Source of the DNA: Trema orientale
Lineage: Eukaryota; Streptophyta; Magnoliopsida; Rosales; Cannabaceae
Direction: 5' to 3'
Assembly (NCBI GenBank): GCA_002914845.1
Contig: JXTC01000073.1
Location: 800,777 to 864,776 of the forward strand
DNA length: 64,000 nt
Shown here piece by piece: positions 47,534 through 59,154 of the stretch; the first letter of the stretch is position 1; every line of letters starts with the position of its first letter. The notes below the pieces were generated by a model, which saw nothing but the letters and a program-made list of their open reading frames with translations, ran no database searches and had not been told where the DNA came from. Made by a program: the position numbers and the translations under genes.

Positions 47534-49189
47534 AAGAATTGAGTGAGACATTGAACAAGGGCGCTAAAGAATAAGATCAAGTTCTCAAATTAAGTAATTA
47601 TATTTTTGAAGTAAAAGCAACAAAAATATATATTGGTTTTTGGATTCTAGCAACTGGTTTCCAATAACCAAATTGGTTTCTAGTAATCAATAATTGAATT
47701 AACTAAATAGTTTTACTGTTTATGATAGAAACTAATTTGGTTTTTAGTTTTTATTAACAAAATAGTTATGATATTTATGGTAGAAACCAATATAGTTGTT
47801 AGTTTTTAGTAACCAATTTGGTTTCTAGTTTCCAAAAATAAATTAGTTTATGGTTTTTAATAATAAATTGATAATTAATTTTAAGAGTGATTAGCTACAA
47901 GTAAACTAGTAGCAAAAAGAAACAAGAAAAAATAAAAATTCTAAAACGTTATTTAGTCTTTTTAGCAAGAATTTGTTATTTTTCTAAAAAAAGGTAGTAC
48001 AAAAATAAGTAAAAATTTGGACATAGTATTCTTGGTATTATTTATCAAAAAGCAGTACTAGGTGTCTTTTTCCCAAGTATTTTCCTTTAATTTATAATAA
48101 GTGGAGGTCATTAATTAAGCCCGTCCTTTTTAAAAAAAAAAAATTAATAATACGTTTTAGTCACACGTGGATTAAGATCAGACCATAATTCTGATTTTAG
48201 GGGAATTAACGTAGGTGGTGAATGTGATTAAAATTTTTAAAATGTGACACGTCGATCCCAAAATAAGGTAAATGGCTGTATTTAATTAATTTTTAAGTAT
48301 CAACTTTGTCCAAATTATTAATTTTAAACAAAAAATTCTTATGTGTAAATCACGTGAAAAGAAATAAAATTATGAAATACAAACTAGGAAAAAAGAAATA
48401 AAAATTTTTAGCGTCCTACCACTTTTATTGTTTTTTACAATTATGCTAATTTTTCATTGAAAATCCAAAGGGCATTTAAAAAAAATTCATTCAACAATTT
48501 GAAATTTGGATTCTAACTTGATGATTGGTATGATTTCGTCAAAATTTAATATTCTTAGCAATTTGAATGAAATTGTTATTTTAAAATAAATCGACAAATT
48601 GTCATTTATTTCCTTTAGGGACCAAAGCGTCATTTTCAAAATTTTATGGTCTACTTTCCTTTAAAAAAAAACCCCTAATTTTATACATTCTTATATTATG
48701 ATTAGTATGTATATGACTTGGTGTTTTTTTTCCCCTAAGAGACATTCCTTAAAAAGTCCATTGTTTACCATCATACAATACTTTATTAATGACTGATACG
48801 TAACATCCATAACATAAGCTAATAAACTATAATCATAAGATAAAAATTAATAAACTCAAATTTGCTATATGAATTTGACATGGTAACTTATGAATAAACA
48901 AAAGCATTCAAACAAACTTTTACAAATTTAATTAATAATAGACTAATTCAAATACATGTATTAAACAAAAAAAAAAGGTAATTCTCCCTCCAAATAACTA
49001 TGCACGAGGAGCCAAGAATTATTTTAGTTTTTCTTGATCTACTTTTGTTTCATCATATGTTTTAAAAGGAAATATTGTGTTTTGGAAAAAAAAATAATAG
49101 TTGAGAGCGACTTCTTGACGTGTTAAACTTAAAACGAAGTTTTAATTTTTTTTTTTGGGTAATAAAAAAGGAAGGAAGGGATGATAAAC
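47534..49189. other. No supported gene; AT-rich
   Basis: Begins with worn continuation of the minisatellite, then A/T-rich spacer with poly-A/T tracts. No coding or structural feature is recognised. Confidence 0.5.
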
Positions 49190-49610
49190 GTGGCCACGGA
49201 TTGGTCGTCACCACCGGATGATGGAGTGAGTCACCTAAACTCCATCTGAACAACTAGCGAAAACGACACTCTGAAGCGAAGAGCAGAGCACTTGATATGA
49301 ATCATGCCAATAATGTGATGAAACCCGATACCAAATCTACATATATGGCTGATTGGTTCTCTCCCGGATCGAATTTGATGAGCAAAACCAACCTTTGTTC
49401 ACCCTCAGTAGTGAACACACTTTCTTCTTATTGTAGAACTCTCCGGACTAAGTTATTCAGCTCTTCTTTGAATTTTTTAGCTCAAGCTCTCGTCACTGGA
49501 CCAACTGGAACTTGTATTGGACCATGAATCTTTACAGCCTTGATGTCCTCATCAGCACTGGACTGGCAGGTAGTATCTTCACATTTAAGACTCTCGAAGG
49601 AATCACCCAA
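49190..49610 (-). pseudogene. Tail of a gypsy-type polyprotein
   Basis: The minus strand reads 'DIKAVKIHGPIQVPVGPVTRA', one stop, then 'AKKFKEELNNLVRRVLQ' and a further broken frame with 'ESVFTTEGEQRLVLLIKF'. The phrase GPVTRARAKxFKE is, from memory, frequent in plant gypsy polyproteins next to the LTR. At least two stops interrupt it. The same DNA contains the repeat shared with 22995-23085. Confidence 0.5.
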
Positions 49611-49670
49611 GTTCGAACCCACGACCTCTAACATCTAGGATAACGATGTTGCCACTAGGCCACCTGTTTA
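49605..49670 (-). mobile_element. Possible tRNA-like SINE head
   Basis: On the minus strand GGCCTAGTGG fits the pol III A box RGYNNARYGG. GGTTCGAACTT, about 32 bp later, fits the first half of the B box but ends TT where CC is expected. Sequence beyond it reads as retroelement coding tail, so this may be chance or a chimera. Confidence 0.25.
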
Positions 49671-49784
49671 CTTAAACATGGTACAAAAGAAAATGATTAC
49701 TACTTATACTTTTCTTATGAAAAAGCTCAACACGCAATTTAGAAATTAGAACTACTTATACTATTGCATGATTAGTGGTTTAGA

Positions 49785-49973
49785 ACACGTGTGTGGTGTG
49801 TGATTTTCAGAAGGAGACAATAGTATAATACATGGTAATGATCTCATTCATTAGATGGTGTTGTGCAGTGGCTATAGACACAAGAGAAAGAAAAATCTTG
49901 AAACTATTCAAAAAAGGTAGTTTATCTACCCCGTATAATTACATTTGTGCAAATATGTTCTACAGCTTTAGGA
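49785..49973 (+). repeat. Dispersed repeat copy 2 (inverted partner at 6556-6745)
   Basis: Plus-strand counterpart of the minus-strand segment at 6556-6745, sharing GTGTGGTGT, GGCTATAGACACA and TTCTACAGCTTTAGG. It carries a short open frame from ATG at about 49832 to a stop near 49985 with the phrases 'ERKILKLFKK' and 'SLSTPYNY'. Confidence 0.7.
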
Positions 49974-49989
49974 GCATATATGCCTAATA

Positions 49990-50235
49990 GATAAGGACAT
50001 TTCTAGCTAGGCATCGACCTCGGCATAGCTCTGCTCACGCTGCACCCAATCTGATAGCTCCAAGAGTCTGCTCGTGCCCAGCTTCGCCAGCTCCAAAAGT
50101 TTGCTCGTGCCTAACTCTACTTGCCACCAGTCCGCTTGCTCAACTCCAAGAGTTCAGTCGGAGAACTCATCTCTCGACTCGCCAGTCCCTCTCGTATAAC
50201 TGGCGTTGACTCGACCTTCTTCATTGATTACGCAC
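49990..50235. other. GC-richer block with a 33-bp tandem duplication
   Basis: AGCTCCAAGAGTCTGCTCGTGCC at 50056 recurs with changes at 50089 (AGCTCCAAAAGTTTGCTCGTGCC). The higher GC and short repeats suggest decayed retroelement sequence, but no domain is visible. Confidence 0.4.
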
Positions 50236-50238
50236 TTA

Positions 50239-50717
50239 GGGGCCGTTTGGTATGGGGTAATCTTTAAGTCGGAATGGGTATCTCAATGCATCCCTATGTT
50301 TGGTACCATTTTAACACCCAGTAAAGTAATCACCTTTGGAATCAAATCCTCTTAAGTGGGGGTCATCTGAAAGTTAACAAAACATGTGAATTTCAAATGA
50401 CCCCTCATCTAAAACTCACCCTAAAAAACAAAACAAAACAAAAAATACGACATCCTAGGAATCATAGCAAATTATTTTATTTTATACTAACAAATTTTAT
50501 TATTTTATAAGTAATTTAATTTTTTAATTATTTTTTAATTTTAATTTAAGCACATTCCCATACGTAACCAAACACAGTTATCTAACATCCCAGGAGTCAT
50601 AGACAAAATTACTGTGTGTAACCAAACATAGTTATTATGGATATCAGATAATTATATCACAATCTTCAGCATTCCCATTAATCTGAAAACTGAGATTACC
50701 TTGTACCAAGCGGCCCC
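50239..50717. mobile_element. Harbinger/Tourist-like MITE, 479 bp, TTA target duplication
   Basis: The left end is GGGGCCGTTTGGTATGGGG. The right end, read on the minus strand, is GGGGCCGCTTGGTACAAGG, and both continue GTAATCT. That gives a terminal inverted repeat of about 25 bp with four mismatches. It is flanked by TTA at 50236-50238 and 50718-50720, the target site of PIF/Harbinger elements. The interior is AT-rich and non-coding, so it is non-autonomous. Confidence 0.93.
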
Positions 50718-50720
50718 TTA

Positions 50721-51022
50721 AAGGCATCCGAGTCGTCAGAGTCGAACCAGACCTCATCATTTGTACTATCAAGGTCCATGCTCGCCTCACCGTAAGTCCA
50801 TCTAAGTTCCAACAAGAAACGATTGTTAATGTACTGATGTGCAACAAGAAAGTAGCAAAGCAAAGCCATTAGTATTTTAATTCTCATCCTTTCTCGTTGC
50901 TTTGTTGGAAATACAGAGATAAACACAAATTTTTGATCAGACCCGAAACTCAGAGCATATAAGTAAATTGATTTTTGTGTCCACCTACCTGACGTCCGCC
51001 ACCTGCTCGACGAAAGTCTCAA
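50721..51022 (-). pseudogene. Unidentified ORF fragment cut by the MITE
   Basis: A minus-strand frame of about 100 codons contains 'RIKILMALLCYFLVAHQYIN' and an acidic run 'DDSDAF', and ends a few codons into the MITE. I do not recognise it. Because it abuts the MITE target site, the MITE may have landed in this sequence. A 29 bp tandem duplication (51005-51062) overlaps its upstream end. Confidence 0.3.
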
Positions 51023-51062
51023 TACAGTTTCAAGCTCGACGAAAGTCTCCGTACAGTTTCAA
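51005..51062. repeat. 29-bp tandem duplication
   Basis: GCTCGACGAAAGTCTC at 51005 recurs at 51034, each followed by a near-identical ...TACAGTTTCAA. Confidence 0.9.
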
Positions 51063-51186
51063 GAATCTGTCGCTGTGTTTTGGTGGTGGAACCATAATTT
51101 CTGGGTTTGTTGCCTTCGCTACATCCTTTATATGATTGGTTGGTGCTTGAGTTAGTTGTAGTGGGTATTTGGCCGTGCTTTCAGGC

Positions 51187-51830
51187 ATGGTCGATGATTT
51201 TTTAGGCCACTATGACCTATTTTCTTTTCACAAAAAGTATAATAAGAATGCGTTTTTAGATAATGTGATTGAGACTATGAGTAATTCTTCAAAGCTCAGA
51301 AATCTCAATATTTCTTTTGTCAAGATTGTAGGGAATTTCAATGCTAATTCTTTGAATGGTGATTCTAAGATGTTGAATGGTATTATAGATGGTTCAAAGT
51401 CTCCTTTGCTTGATCACTCTAATGATGTTACAATAGCCCCTCAACCTACTTTGAAAGGCAATTACGTGTGTGTTAAGATTAATGAAAAAGTATTAAGAGA
51501 TAGGTTAAACTTATGTCAGTTCTCTCTTATTGGACGTGTTTTTCTATCTAGGGGAGATACTCCATGGAAGCTGGTTGATCTCCGTATGAAGCTTCAATCT
51601 TTATGGAATTTGCCTCCCTCATGGAGGTTGATTTCTTTTGGGAAAGATTTCTTTCATATCTTGCTGAACTTGGAGGAAGAAAAAAACCATGTCTGGCCTT
51701 TTGGTTCATTGAATCTTAAGCCTGGGGTTCTTAGGTTCCAGCCTTGGCATCCGAACTTCAATCCCAACACGTAACGTTCTACAAATGCTTAGATTTGGAT
51801 TAGATTTCATGAATTAGGATAAATAATTTC
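51187..51830 (+). pseudogene. LINE ORF1-like protein with DUF4283 domain, interrupted
   Basis: From ATG 51187 the frame stays open for about 195 codons to 51774. Its C-terminal half shows the DUF4283 pattern, with 'LIGRVFLSRG', 'LRMKLQSLWNLPPSWRLI', 'GKDFFHILLN' and 'VLRFQPWHPNFNPNT'. This domain is found in RNA-binding ORF1 proteins of plant L1-type LINEs, often before a zinc knuckle. A stop follows 'NPNT'. In a shifted frame the next 60 bp read 'STNA', a stop, and 'IWIRFHELG', the usual continuation. No endonuclease or RT follows, so it is a truncated relic. Confidence 0.75.
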
Positions 51831-52586
51831 CATATGATAGCCTCTATTCCATAAATATAGAAAGATGTTTATAAAACACATGTACTATGATACTTTGCTT
51901 TAGATATGCATGCAAAAATAGATTGACAGTGGTGGGTGATCAATCACTTTAATTTGATCTGTAGTCCGAACTATAAGAGCAACTTGTGCCATGAAAAACT
52001 AATAATTAGTACCTCTCCCATGCAGAAGCATATCCTTGCATTAATTTGGGACGCAAAGATGCAGCTTCAACATATTTGCTCTCCACAATCATATTCTATC
52101 AAGTTCTACCAATTACTTTTCAAAAATTTCATGCTTACGACAAGCTCTACCAAACTTATCTACCATTCCAAACAATATCCAGAGAGCTAGCTTCTTCAAA
52201 ATATTCAAACACCAACTAAAGAGAAATAGAGAAAAAAAAGTTATTTTATTGTATATATTTTTTCATTTGGTTTTTAGATAAGAGAAAAATATTAGTCATG
52301 TTTAGGACCAAGTCTAAGAAAGTTTGTTAGCTCACTATCTTCAGGATATAGGATTATAATCATATGTACATTCTGGTCAAGTATTCAAGCCCGGCAATTG
52401 GAAATTTAATCTCTTTGAATAAAGACTTTCGAGTCAAAACTCTACTAAGCTTAGTGTCTACTTTCATTTCTTATTTATCTACCAAAATTACTTAGTTACT
52501 CACCACTAATTGTTTCCTATTTTTCAAAGTTAATGAAGTTGCTCTATTGTCTTAATAGTAAACAAATAGCTAGACTAGACAATAGA
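51831..52586. other. No supported gene
   Basis: AT-rich sequence between the LINE relic and an LTR-like block. A short frame at 51936-52190 has no recognisable features. Confidence 0.5.
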
Positions 52587-54440
52587 TGTCATGACTGAAA
52601 ATTCAAAGCCGTGACTTTTAGTAATTTTAAGTGAAAATATAATTAAACTTTAATTTTACGAAATTCAGGAGAAATCCAGTATTAGATAATTTCATTTTGG
52701 TCCTCAAATCATTACAAATTCCATAGCCATTAAAACTCTTATTAGTTTTAATTACTTAAGAAAAATATCTACTAAAATTTTATGAAAATTTCTAATTGAT
52801 TCATTTCGAAACTTAATAGTAAATCATAAGTTTTGGTAAATCGAGTTCAATTGAAAATTTTAGTCCATTGTCCAAAAATAGGTTACATAAAATTATTTGT
52901 AGTTTCAAGTACTCAATTTAATAATAAAATCATCTCTATACATCCACTTAGTAAATATACTAGACTTGGCGAAATAATTGAACAAGGAAACGAAATTTAA
53001 CAGAGAATAAACACCCCCAAGGAATAGGAGTAGGATCGCAAACACAAGCTACACAGCTTATCTAACAATCAAGACGACTACCTCAAATAATCAGACACCT
53101 GAAAATAGAAAAAAATAGGGGTGATCATTCACATGCTCAGTAGAATTTCAATTACCTTATTGAATGGATGCAATTTTATCAAACCTGCATGGTTAATACC
53201 TTTTCCAAAATCCATTTGTAAAATTAAGTTTACAATATATTTGAGATCAAGAATAATCATATACTCATAACCAAAACCAGAACTACATGATTGTACATAT
53301 CATACATCAACCAATGTAAATGAATGAGCTCTCATCCTCTAATCATGGCCCTGTAATACCTCTTACTAAAAGTACCTAGTATCCTGACATTATCTGGAGA
53401 TGTGTTAGCCAAAAATCTGCGCAAAGTTCTAGGTCTTTCACCCAGTGCTGCAGCAACTAGGCTGCAATCTAAACTATCATGATACAATAATGGAATTCAA
53501 ATGTGTGATCCTGTGGTATGTATAATGTGTAATAAGATATGTAATAACCATGCAAAATATAACCAAACAATGCTTTAAAAATTCTACTTGGCATTATTCT
53601 GGAGTTTGTCTATGGGCAACCAAATCCATTGTATTACCCCATAATCACAATTTTATAAATATGTATAAAAGTCACACAGTCCAATTCCAGAATAATCCAA
53701 GATTTTCTATTAGTTTATCAAAACATCGTACTATACACGATTTTTCACAAATCAGTCATAATGCAAAATTTAAATAAAAATATATATAAAACCATATAAT
53801 TAAAACCCCTACCTCGAGATGATAGCTATACCAAGCTAACAATACTCGAAGAAACTCCCGTTAGTCACTTGGGTGCTCGGACGGTCATTTTGAAAATCTC
53901 GTAAGCTCACTTTGAAAAATGACTTTTCTAACTAAGCCTTAAAATGAGAAATAGACATTACCATTAAATTTCTAACACCCAAAATAACTAAGTTAAAGTC
54001 GTCAATGTCTATAACATTGGTAGCATTGGAAGTGAGGAGAGAATTTGAGACATTCCCCGAATTCATGGGGCAATGAGGAAAAGAGTAAGAAGAATTGAGA
54101 AGAAATCTCACATTAATAAAATGAAGAGACATTGTATGAGAAAGAAAAACTAAGTTGAAAAGCTATTTATAGAAGTAAAAAAAGAAATCTGGGAATGGTC
54201 ACATTCTTCTTAACTCAAAGGGCTTAATATTTTGGGGTGAGTCCCTAAATATTATTAGAACATGATTAAAATGATGTTATTTAAGTTTTGACCATTATTA
54301 GATTAAATTCGAATATAATTAGAGCTAAAACAGAGGGAAAACAAAATATGGCACTTGTATTTTAAAGGTTAAAATTTATTGTTAATTAGAGTATTTTTAC
54401 CCTATACCCTAAGCTCTCTTAAGAGTTTCTAGAAGAGGGA
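52587..54440 (-). mobile_element. Putative long gypsy-type LTR, minus strand, edges uncertain
   Basis: The minus-strand 3' end reads ...GTCATGACA at 52587. The segment contains GAGGACCAAAATGAAAT, like other long plant gypsy LTRs. A minus-strand CTATAAATAG (54163-54172) has the spacing of an LTR promoter followed by a CT-rich leader. I could not define the outer edge or a target duplication. It may be a solo LTR. Confidence 0.35.
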
Positions 54441-54471
54441 CTACAGGTGCAAAATTGAGGGATATAGAACC

Positions 54472-55507
54472 TGTTTGGATGCAGAAATAGATAGCATAAA
54501 ACCAGGTAATTTCTTTTATTAGAACACGGTTTCTAGCCAGAACTAGCTAGATGTCAACCTCAGATTTAATCCTAGAATGATTTGAGGAATTTAAGGGAGT
54601 TATTTATAAATTTTATGTTGATTTGGCAGCTGGTTTCACACAAACCCAGTTGCAGAACATAGTTTGATAACAACCAGGGAGAAACATCCTTGTCACTTAG
54701 CAAGATGTTCCTGCAATCACAATTTGTGTTCCCTTGTCCACCAACGTAATGATTGCTCATCCAACTTATAAATAGAGCTGATCACTCTATAAAACCAAGA
54801 CTGCTTCAGGGCATTTCACTAGAAATCAACTCTATTATTCCTTAAACAGTCTCTCCTTTTTCTTCTCCCAAAAAGCTAACTACGACAACCACTAAAACTC
54901 CTCCAAAACCCATGTCTTGCTTCACCTGACAGTCCAAAAATGATCCAACTCTTTGCATGTCACTAAAAGCACGTTTTCTTACTAGTTACATTATACTAGT
55001 ATTCCTTTCACAATTAAAGCAAGTTTTTTCCACAACTGCATATATGATCTCAGCTGGATTTTTCACATAAATAGCAGCCATTTGATCTCTACCTCAGATT
55101 TAAGTGTCCACTAAGCTAAGTTTATACTCCCCTTACTTGTTTATTTTTCTTATTTTGATCTCTTTGAACTAACAAGTAGCTGATCATCATGGACATAAGT
55201 GTACATCTTTAGTTCAATCACTAAAGCTTTGCACTTTATGTTTGCATACAATTCAGCTCGTAATATACATGATCAAGTTCTTGGTTAGTACATGTGGAGC
55301 AATATTTCTATATTTAAAACATCATCCATTCCACATTTCTCAAGCATGCACATATATTTTTCCATTTTATTTAAAAGTACACTGAGAATGTTGAGCCATT
55401 CAAATACCACCCCAACATAAGTGTTCTTGGTAATTCCTATTAGCATTTACCATTTATCTATTTTCAGTGTAAATATTTTATGATCAGAATTTCTTTTTAG
55501 AATCCTA
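54472..55507 (+). mobile_element. Second copy of the Tat/Ogre-like LTR, plus strand
   Basis: Starts TGTTTGGATGCAG, matching the start of the minus-strand LTR at 13047-14249. Shared tracts include AACTAGCTAG.TGTCA, GGCAGCTGGTTT, TATAAATAGAGCT (54753-54765) and GTTGAGCCATTCAAA (near 55393). The right edge is not resolved; a small MITE sits at 55508. Divergence is high, so this is an old insertion. Confidence 0.55.
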
Positions 55508-55621
55508 GGGCACGTATAGTATAAGATTCGAATCCTATTCTATAAATCCGAAAACAGCTTTCATATGAAAGTTGTTTCTGCATTTGTAAAATAGGACTCG
55601 AATCATACACCAAACGTGGCC
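55508..55621. mobile_element. Small MITE, about 114 bp, inverted-repeat ends
   Basis: The left GGGCACGTATAGTATAAGATTCGA and the minus-strand right end GGCCACGTTTGGTGTATGATTCGA align over about 32 bp with roughly seven mismatches. The two arms make up more than half the element. Flanks read CTA and TAG, so the target duplication could be TA or CCTAG; this leaves the superfamily open. No coding capacity. Confidence 0.65.
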
Positions 55622-57560
55622 TAGTGATCTAATCCTATTCATATTTCTGCTATTTTACATCAAAGTCCTTTAACATTTTTTAATATATAATTGTCTTGCA
55701 TTTTGGTCCATCACATCTCAATTACTTGTTTCAGTTTGATTAAATTACCATATTGTGAATATTTTCTTTTCAACTTGACTACCTTCTTATACATACATAT
55801 CACATCCTAGAGTTCTATGATCAATTAAGTTGTTCTAATTTTTGGGTAACATACAAGTAATCTCATAATTTTACTCGTCAGGAATTACTACGAGCACATT
55901 CCAAAACAAAAGCTTGAATAGAGGTTTTAACATTATGCTCCAAATCTAGATGAACCTCTAACACATAATTGCTTACTTCTTTTGGAGATTTCGTCATTTC
56001 CTTCTCTCCTGATTTTTCGACTTTGTTACGTTATACCTCTTTTTCTTCTTTTTTGAAGCAATCAAACCAAATTTCTTTTTTTTTTTCCTATTTCTTTTTC
56101 ATTTTTTAAACTCCACTTTTGTCACGTTATCCCATTCTTTTGACATCTCTGCATAAATGACGAGAAATTGGATAATCAATAATTTTCTATTAATTATTTC
56201 AATATGGGGGAAAAAACATATAGGTACACGTAAAATGTCACATTCATTAACCCTTTTAGCATATTTTGGCAGTCTGTCATCATTCCCAAGGCAACAGAGG
56301 GTCAAGTTATTTAAGAAAAAATAAAAAAATCCTTCCAGCAAGAAAAAGAAAAAAAACCCAGACACGTACCTTTACGAAATGTTTGATCATATATCCAGAT
56401 GTGCGCATACAAACAGTAACGTATTTTGAGTCTTTTTAAGAGCCTATTCAACCAAGAAACAAATTCATTAGATCTAATAATAATACAAAAGGGTGTGAGC
56501 AGTTAGATTAACTGGGATTTGATTATTCAACTAACGACATATTTATTAGATCTAACCATAATACAAAAAGATCCGATCAATCAAATTAACCGGAATTATA
56601 AATAAACTTACTTAGTGATTAGATCAGGCGTTTCCTCCAGAACATCAATGGCAGTAATGGCAAAACTTGCAAGATCTTGGGGCAACAAAGCGGAAAAGAT
56701 AAAAAATTATTCAATCACTGCAAAAAGTTAACGTAGACTAGGACATTAGCACCTTGAAATTGAAAGTTATAATGTGTAAACATGCATGCATATATATAAG
56801 CATATTTAAATAATGAAAATCAGAAGGTCTTCGCAATAAATTTCCAGTGATACATACAATAGATCATTCATTAGATGGTATTCTACATAAATTCTTGCCA
56901 CCATACCTTGTGATCAAGGCCTGTTCCATTGGAGCGGTAATAATAAATATATCTTTTCCAACCTGCAATATGATTTCTCCATATATGATTTCAGATCCAA
57001 TATGTCCAACTATGCAATTGATTAAAAACGAAAATAGGACACATCAAAACAAGTACGGGTAAAACTGAAACTAGGAGAGAAACAGTAATAATATTGCATT
57101 CATAATTTTATTCAAATAGAAAGATTTCAAGCTATTTTGTAGAATAACATATCAATTTAGCCCTTATTTCTAGGAACACAAAAGTAAATGAAGTCTCTCT
57201 AATGATTAACAATATCAAGTAAATCCCATACGCCCTTAATAATCATAAATAAAGCTTCAAATTGCAAAAGAATTCAAATCACGGTTAAAACTTTTCCTCA
57301 AAAAATAAAAATAAAAAAATAAAAAAGGTTAAAAACTTAATCCACTCAAGAGTCTTAAAATCACCTACAAAAACACTATTAACTTTTTCTGTTCTCCATG
57401 CCAAATATCTATTTTGTGCTCAATATATAGTGGCTTTTATAATTCAATAATATGGGTTAACTTATTCAAATGTCTTTTACAACTTCTTGTTCTAATTCAA
57501 TAATATGGGTTAACTTATTGAAATTGTTATTATGAACTAAGACCCACATTTAAAGTCCTA
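55622..57560. other. No supported gene; two short tandem duplications
   Basis: A duplication of about 78 bp starts near 56464 and 56542 (TTAGATCTAA..ATAATACAAAA). Another of 53 bp starts at 57441 and 57494 (AATTCAATAATATGGGTTAA). Remaining sequence is AT-rich without recognised genes. Confidence 0.6.
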
Positions 57561-58479
57561 AGTTATTGAAAGTAGTATTTGAAGATCAGCTGCCTTGGGA
57601 CAAAACTCAAATAAAAAAAAAGAAACTTCTGATAAAATTTTGTACTTTCAACTATTTTTGTGGAATTTCATTGCTTAAAACTCGCACCACTTAAAGTGGT
57701 TGAGTAGCTAATTATGGGATACATCTCTATATTCTTCCTTTCAGAAAATAATTGGAGTTTTTAAGTATTTGTGCTCAGATAATACTTCATATAAGCTTCT
57801 TAACATTTCAAGTTCATTAGATGATATTTTACTGACAACTTTGTTTCTCTATGGTGCCTTCAGTCTTAAAATTGGTGGTAAAGAGTAAGTTCTATAGTAA
57901 TAGTTTTGTCGATTCAAATTCTTCCTAGTAAAGGAAAAAGAACACTTTTGTTTGTTATGTTTTGTGTAGATAGGGTTTTCTTCATTAAACTCAAAGTGTG
58001 TTCTAGTAAATAGTTTTAATAAAAGAGTATTTAGCATTAGGAACTTCACATATATAAATGATTTAGTCATTAACCGCTTTGATCAAATTGTGGTTAATGG
58101 GCACAGTCAAATACCAAGGAGACCTTTTCATTGCTCTTCTTCTAAGCTGCTGGGATGATTCTGCCGGTAACTACTATTAGAATATAGCATTATGGATGTA
58201 GCTTAATTATGATCACCAGTGCTTGAGTTAAATGGTTCTTACTATATTTTTCGTCTACTTTTTGATCCATTTTTCAATTCTTTATAGTGATTCAGTTGGG
58301 TTTCATTTTCCATGAAGGTAGATGAAGAATGCCTTAACGTTGAAGCCAAGAAACTCTAAAGCGATGTGAAGGATAAGCTCTTCTGAGGTCAGAAAGAGGT
58401 GCACTTGCTGATAGGATCAGTCTAAAGGGGCTCAAGTCTCTTGTAGTCCCGAAGGACAAGAAAAATAAGTTACAATCTA
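57561..58479 (+). pseudogene. Degraded relatives of the 12.3 kb and 14.6 kb exon-like sequences
   Basis: Two plus-strand blocks (57561-57760 and 58316-58479) match minus-strand blocks 14557-14680 and 12289-12407 in the same order relative to strand. The second block contains GAAGCCAAGAAACTCTAAAGC, where the 12.3 kb copy has CTCCAA, so a codon has become a stop. About 50 bp of extra sequence then interrupts the match. The order supports a duplicated gene or a large duplicated segment in inverted orientation, now decayed. The protein family is unknown. Confidence 0.45.
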
Positions 58480-58514
58480 GGAGAACCCTATAAAGACAAC
58501 CGATGATATTCTAT

Positions 58515-59000
58515 TCAAATGGCTTTTATATAATCTTTGGGATATGGCTTGGTCAAAATATATGAGAGATAAGGTGGTTGAAAATTGACCTTTTTTGTGT
58601 CTTGGCTGGCTGATTTTGTCTTGAGCATCTCCATCATTTCCTCCTTTGTAACATACTCTTTATTAGTACTGATTTCTGGAACAATGGTAGTGACAGTATT
58701 GGTAATAGCGACTGTTGTCAAAGCTGGAGCTGCAATCCCTAGAGTTGCACTGGCAGTTCCTAGTTATACTCCAGGAGTACTGGGACTAGCTCCGTTATGA
58801 ACAGACAGAGCAATTTGGGAGCCTGAATTCCCATTTCCAGCAAGCGTTGCATCTCTACTTTTTAGCATGGCAACATCCTGTTGAAGACTTTTCAACATGG
58901 CTACAATCTATCCTATTTGATTGTTCTGTTTAAACAGAACTTCCAATACTGGGCGATAAAGGTGGTGGGGATGGAAGATATTTTTCTGCCATCTCTCTCT
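58515..59000 (-). pseudogene. Gag-like remnant of a Tat/Ogre-type gypsy element
   Basis: Minus-strand pieces read 'MAEKYLPSPPPLSP', 'MLKSLQQDVAMLKS' and, further on, 'VTKEEMMEMLKTKS' then 'NFQPPYLSYILTKPYPKDY'. The layout of Pro-rich start, a short coiled-coil-like stretch and an aromatic PYP motif is like the start of a gypsy gag. Several frame breaks separate the pieces. It follows the PBS at about 59155-59172. Confidence 0.45.
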
Positions 59001-59154
59001 TCCAAGGCAAAGCTCTAAGTTTTTGTTTATGAATAAATTCTGACTTTAGAAAAATATAAGTAAGAGTTGTGATATGATTTTATGCAAATGATTTTAAAGA
59101 AAGAAATGAAATAGAACTCTATAAACATTGAGAAGATCTAGTCTTCCTTGGTCA

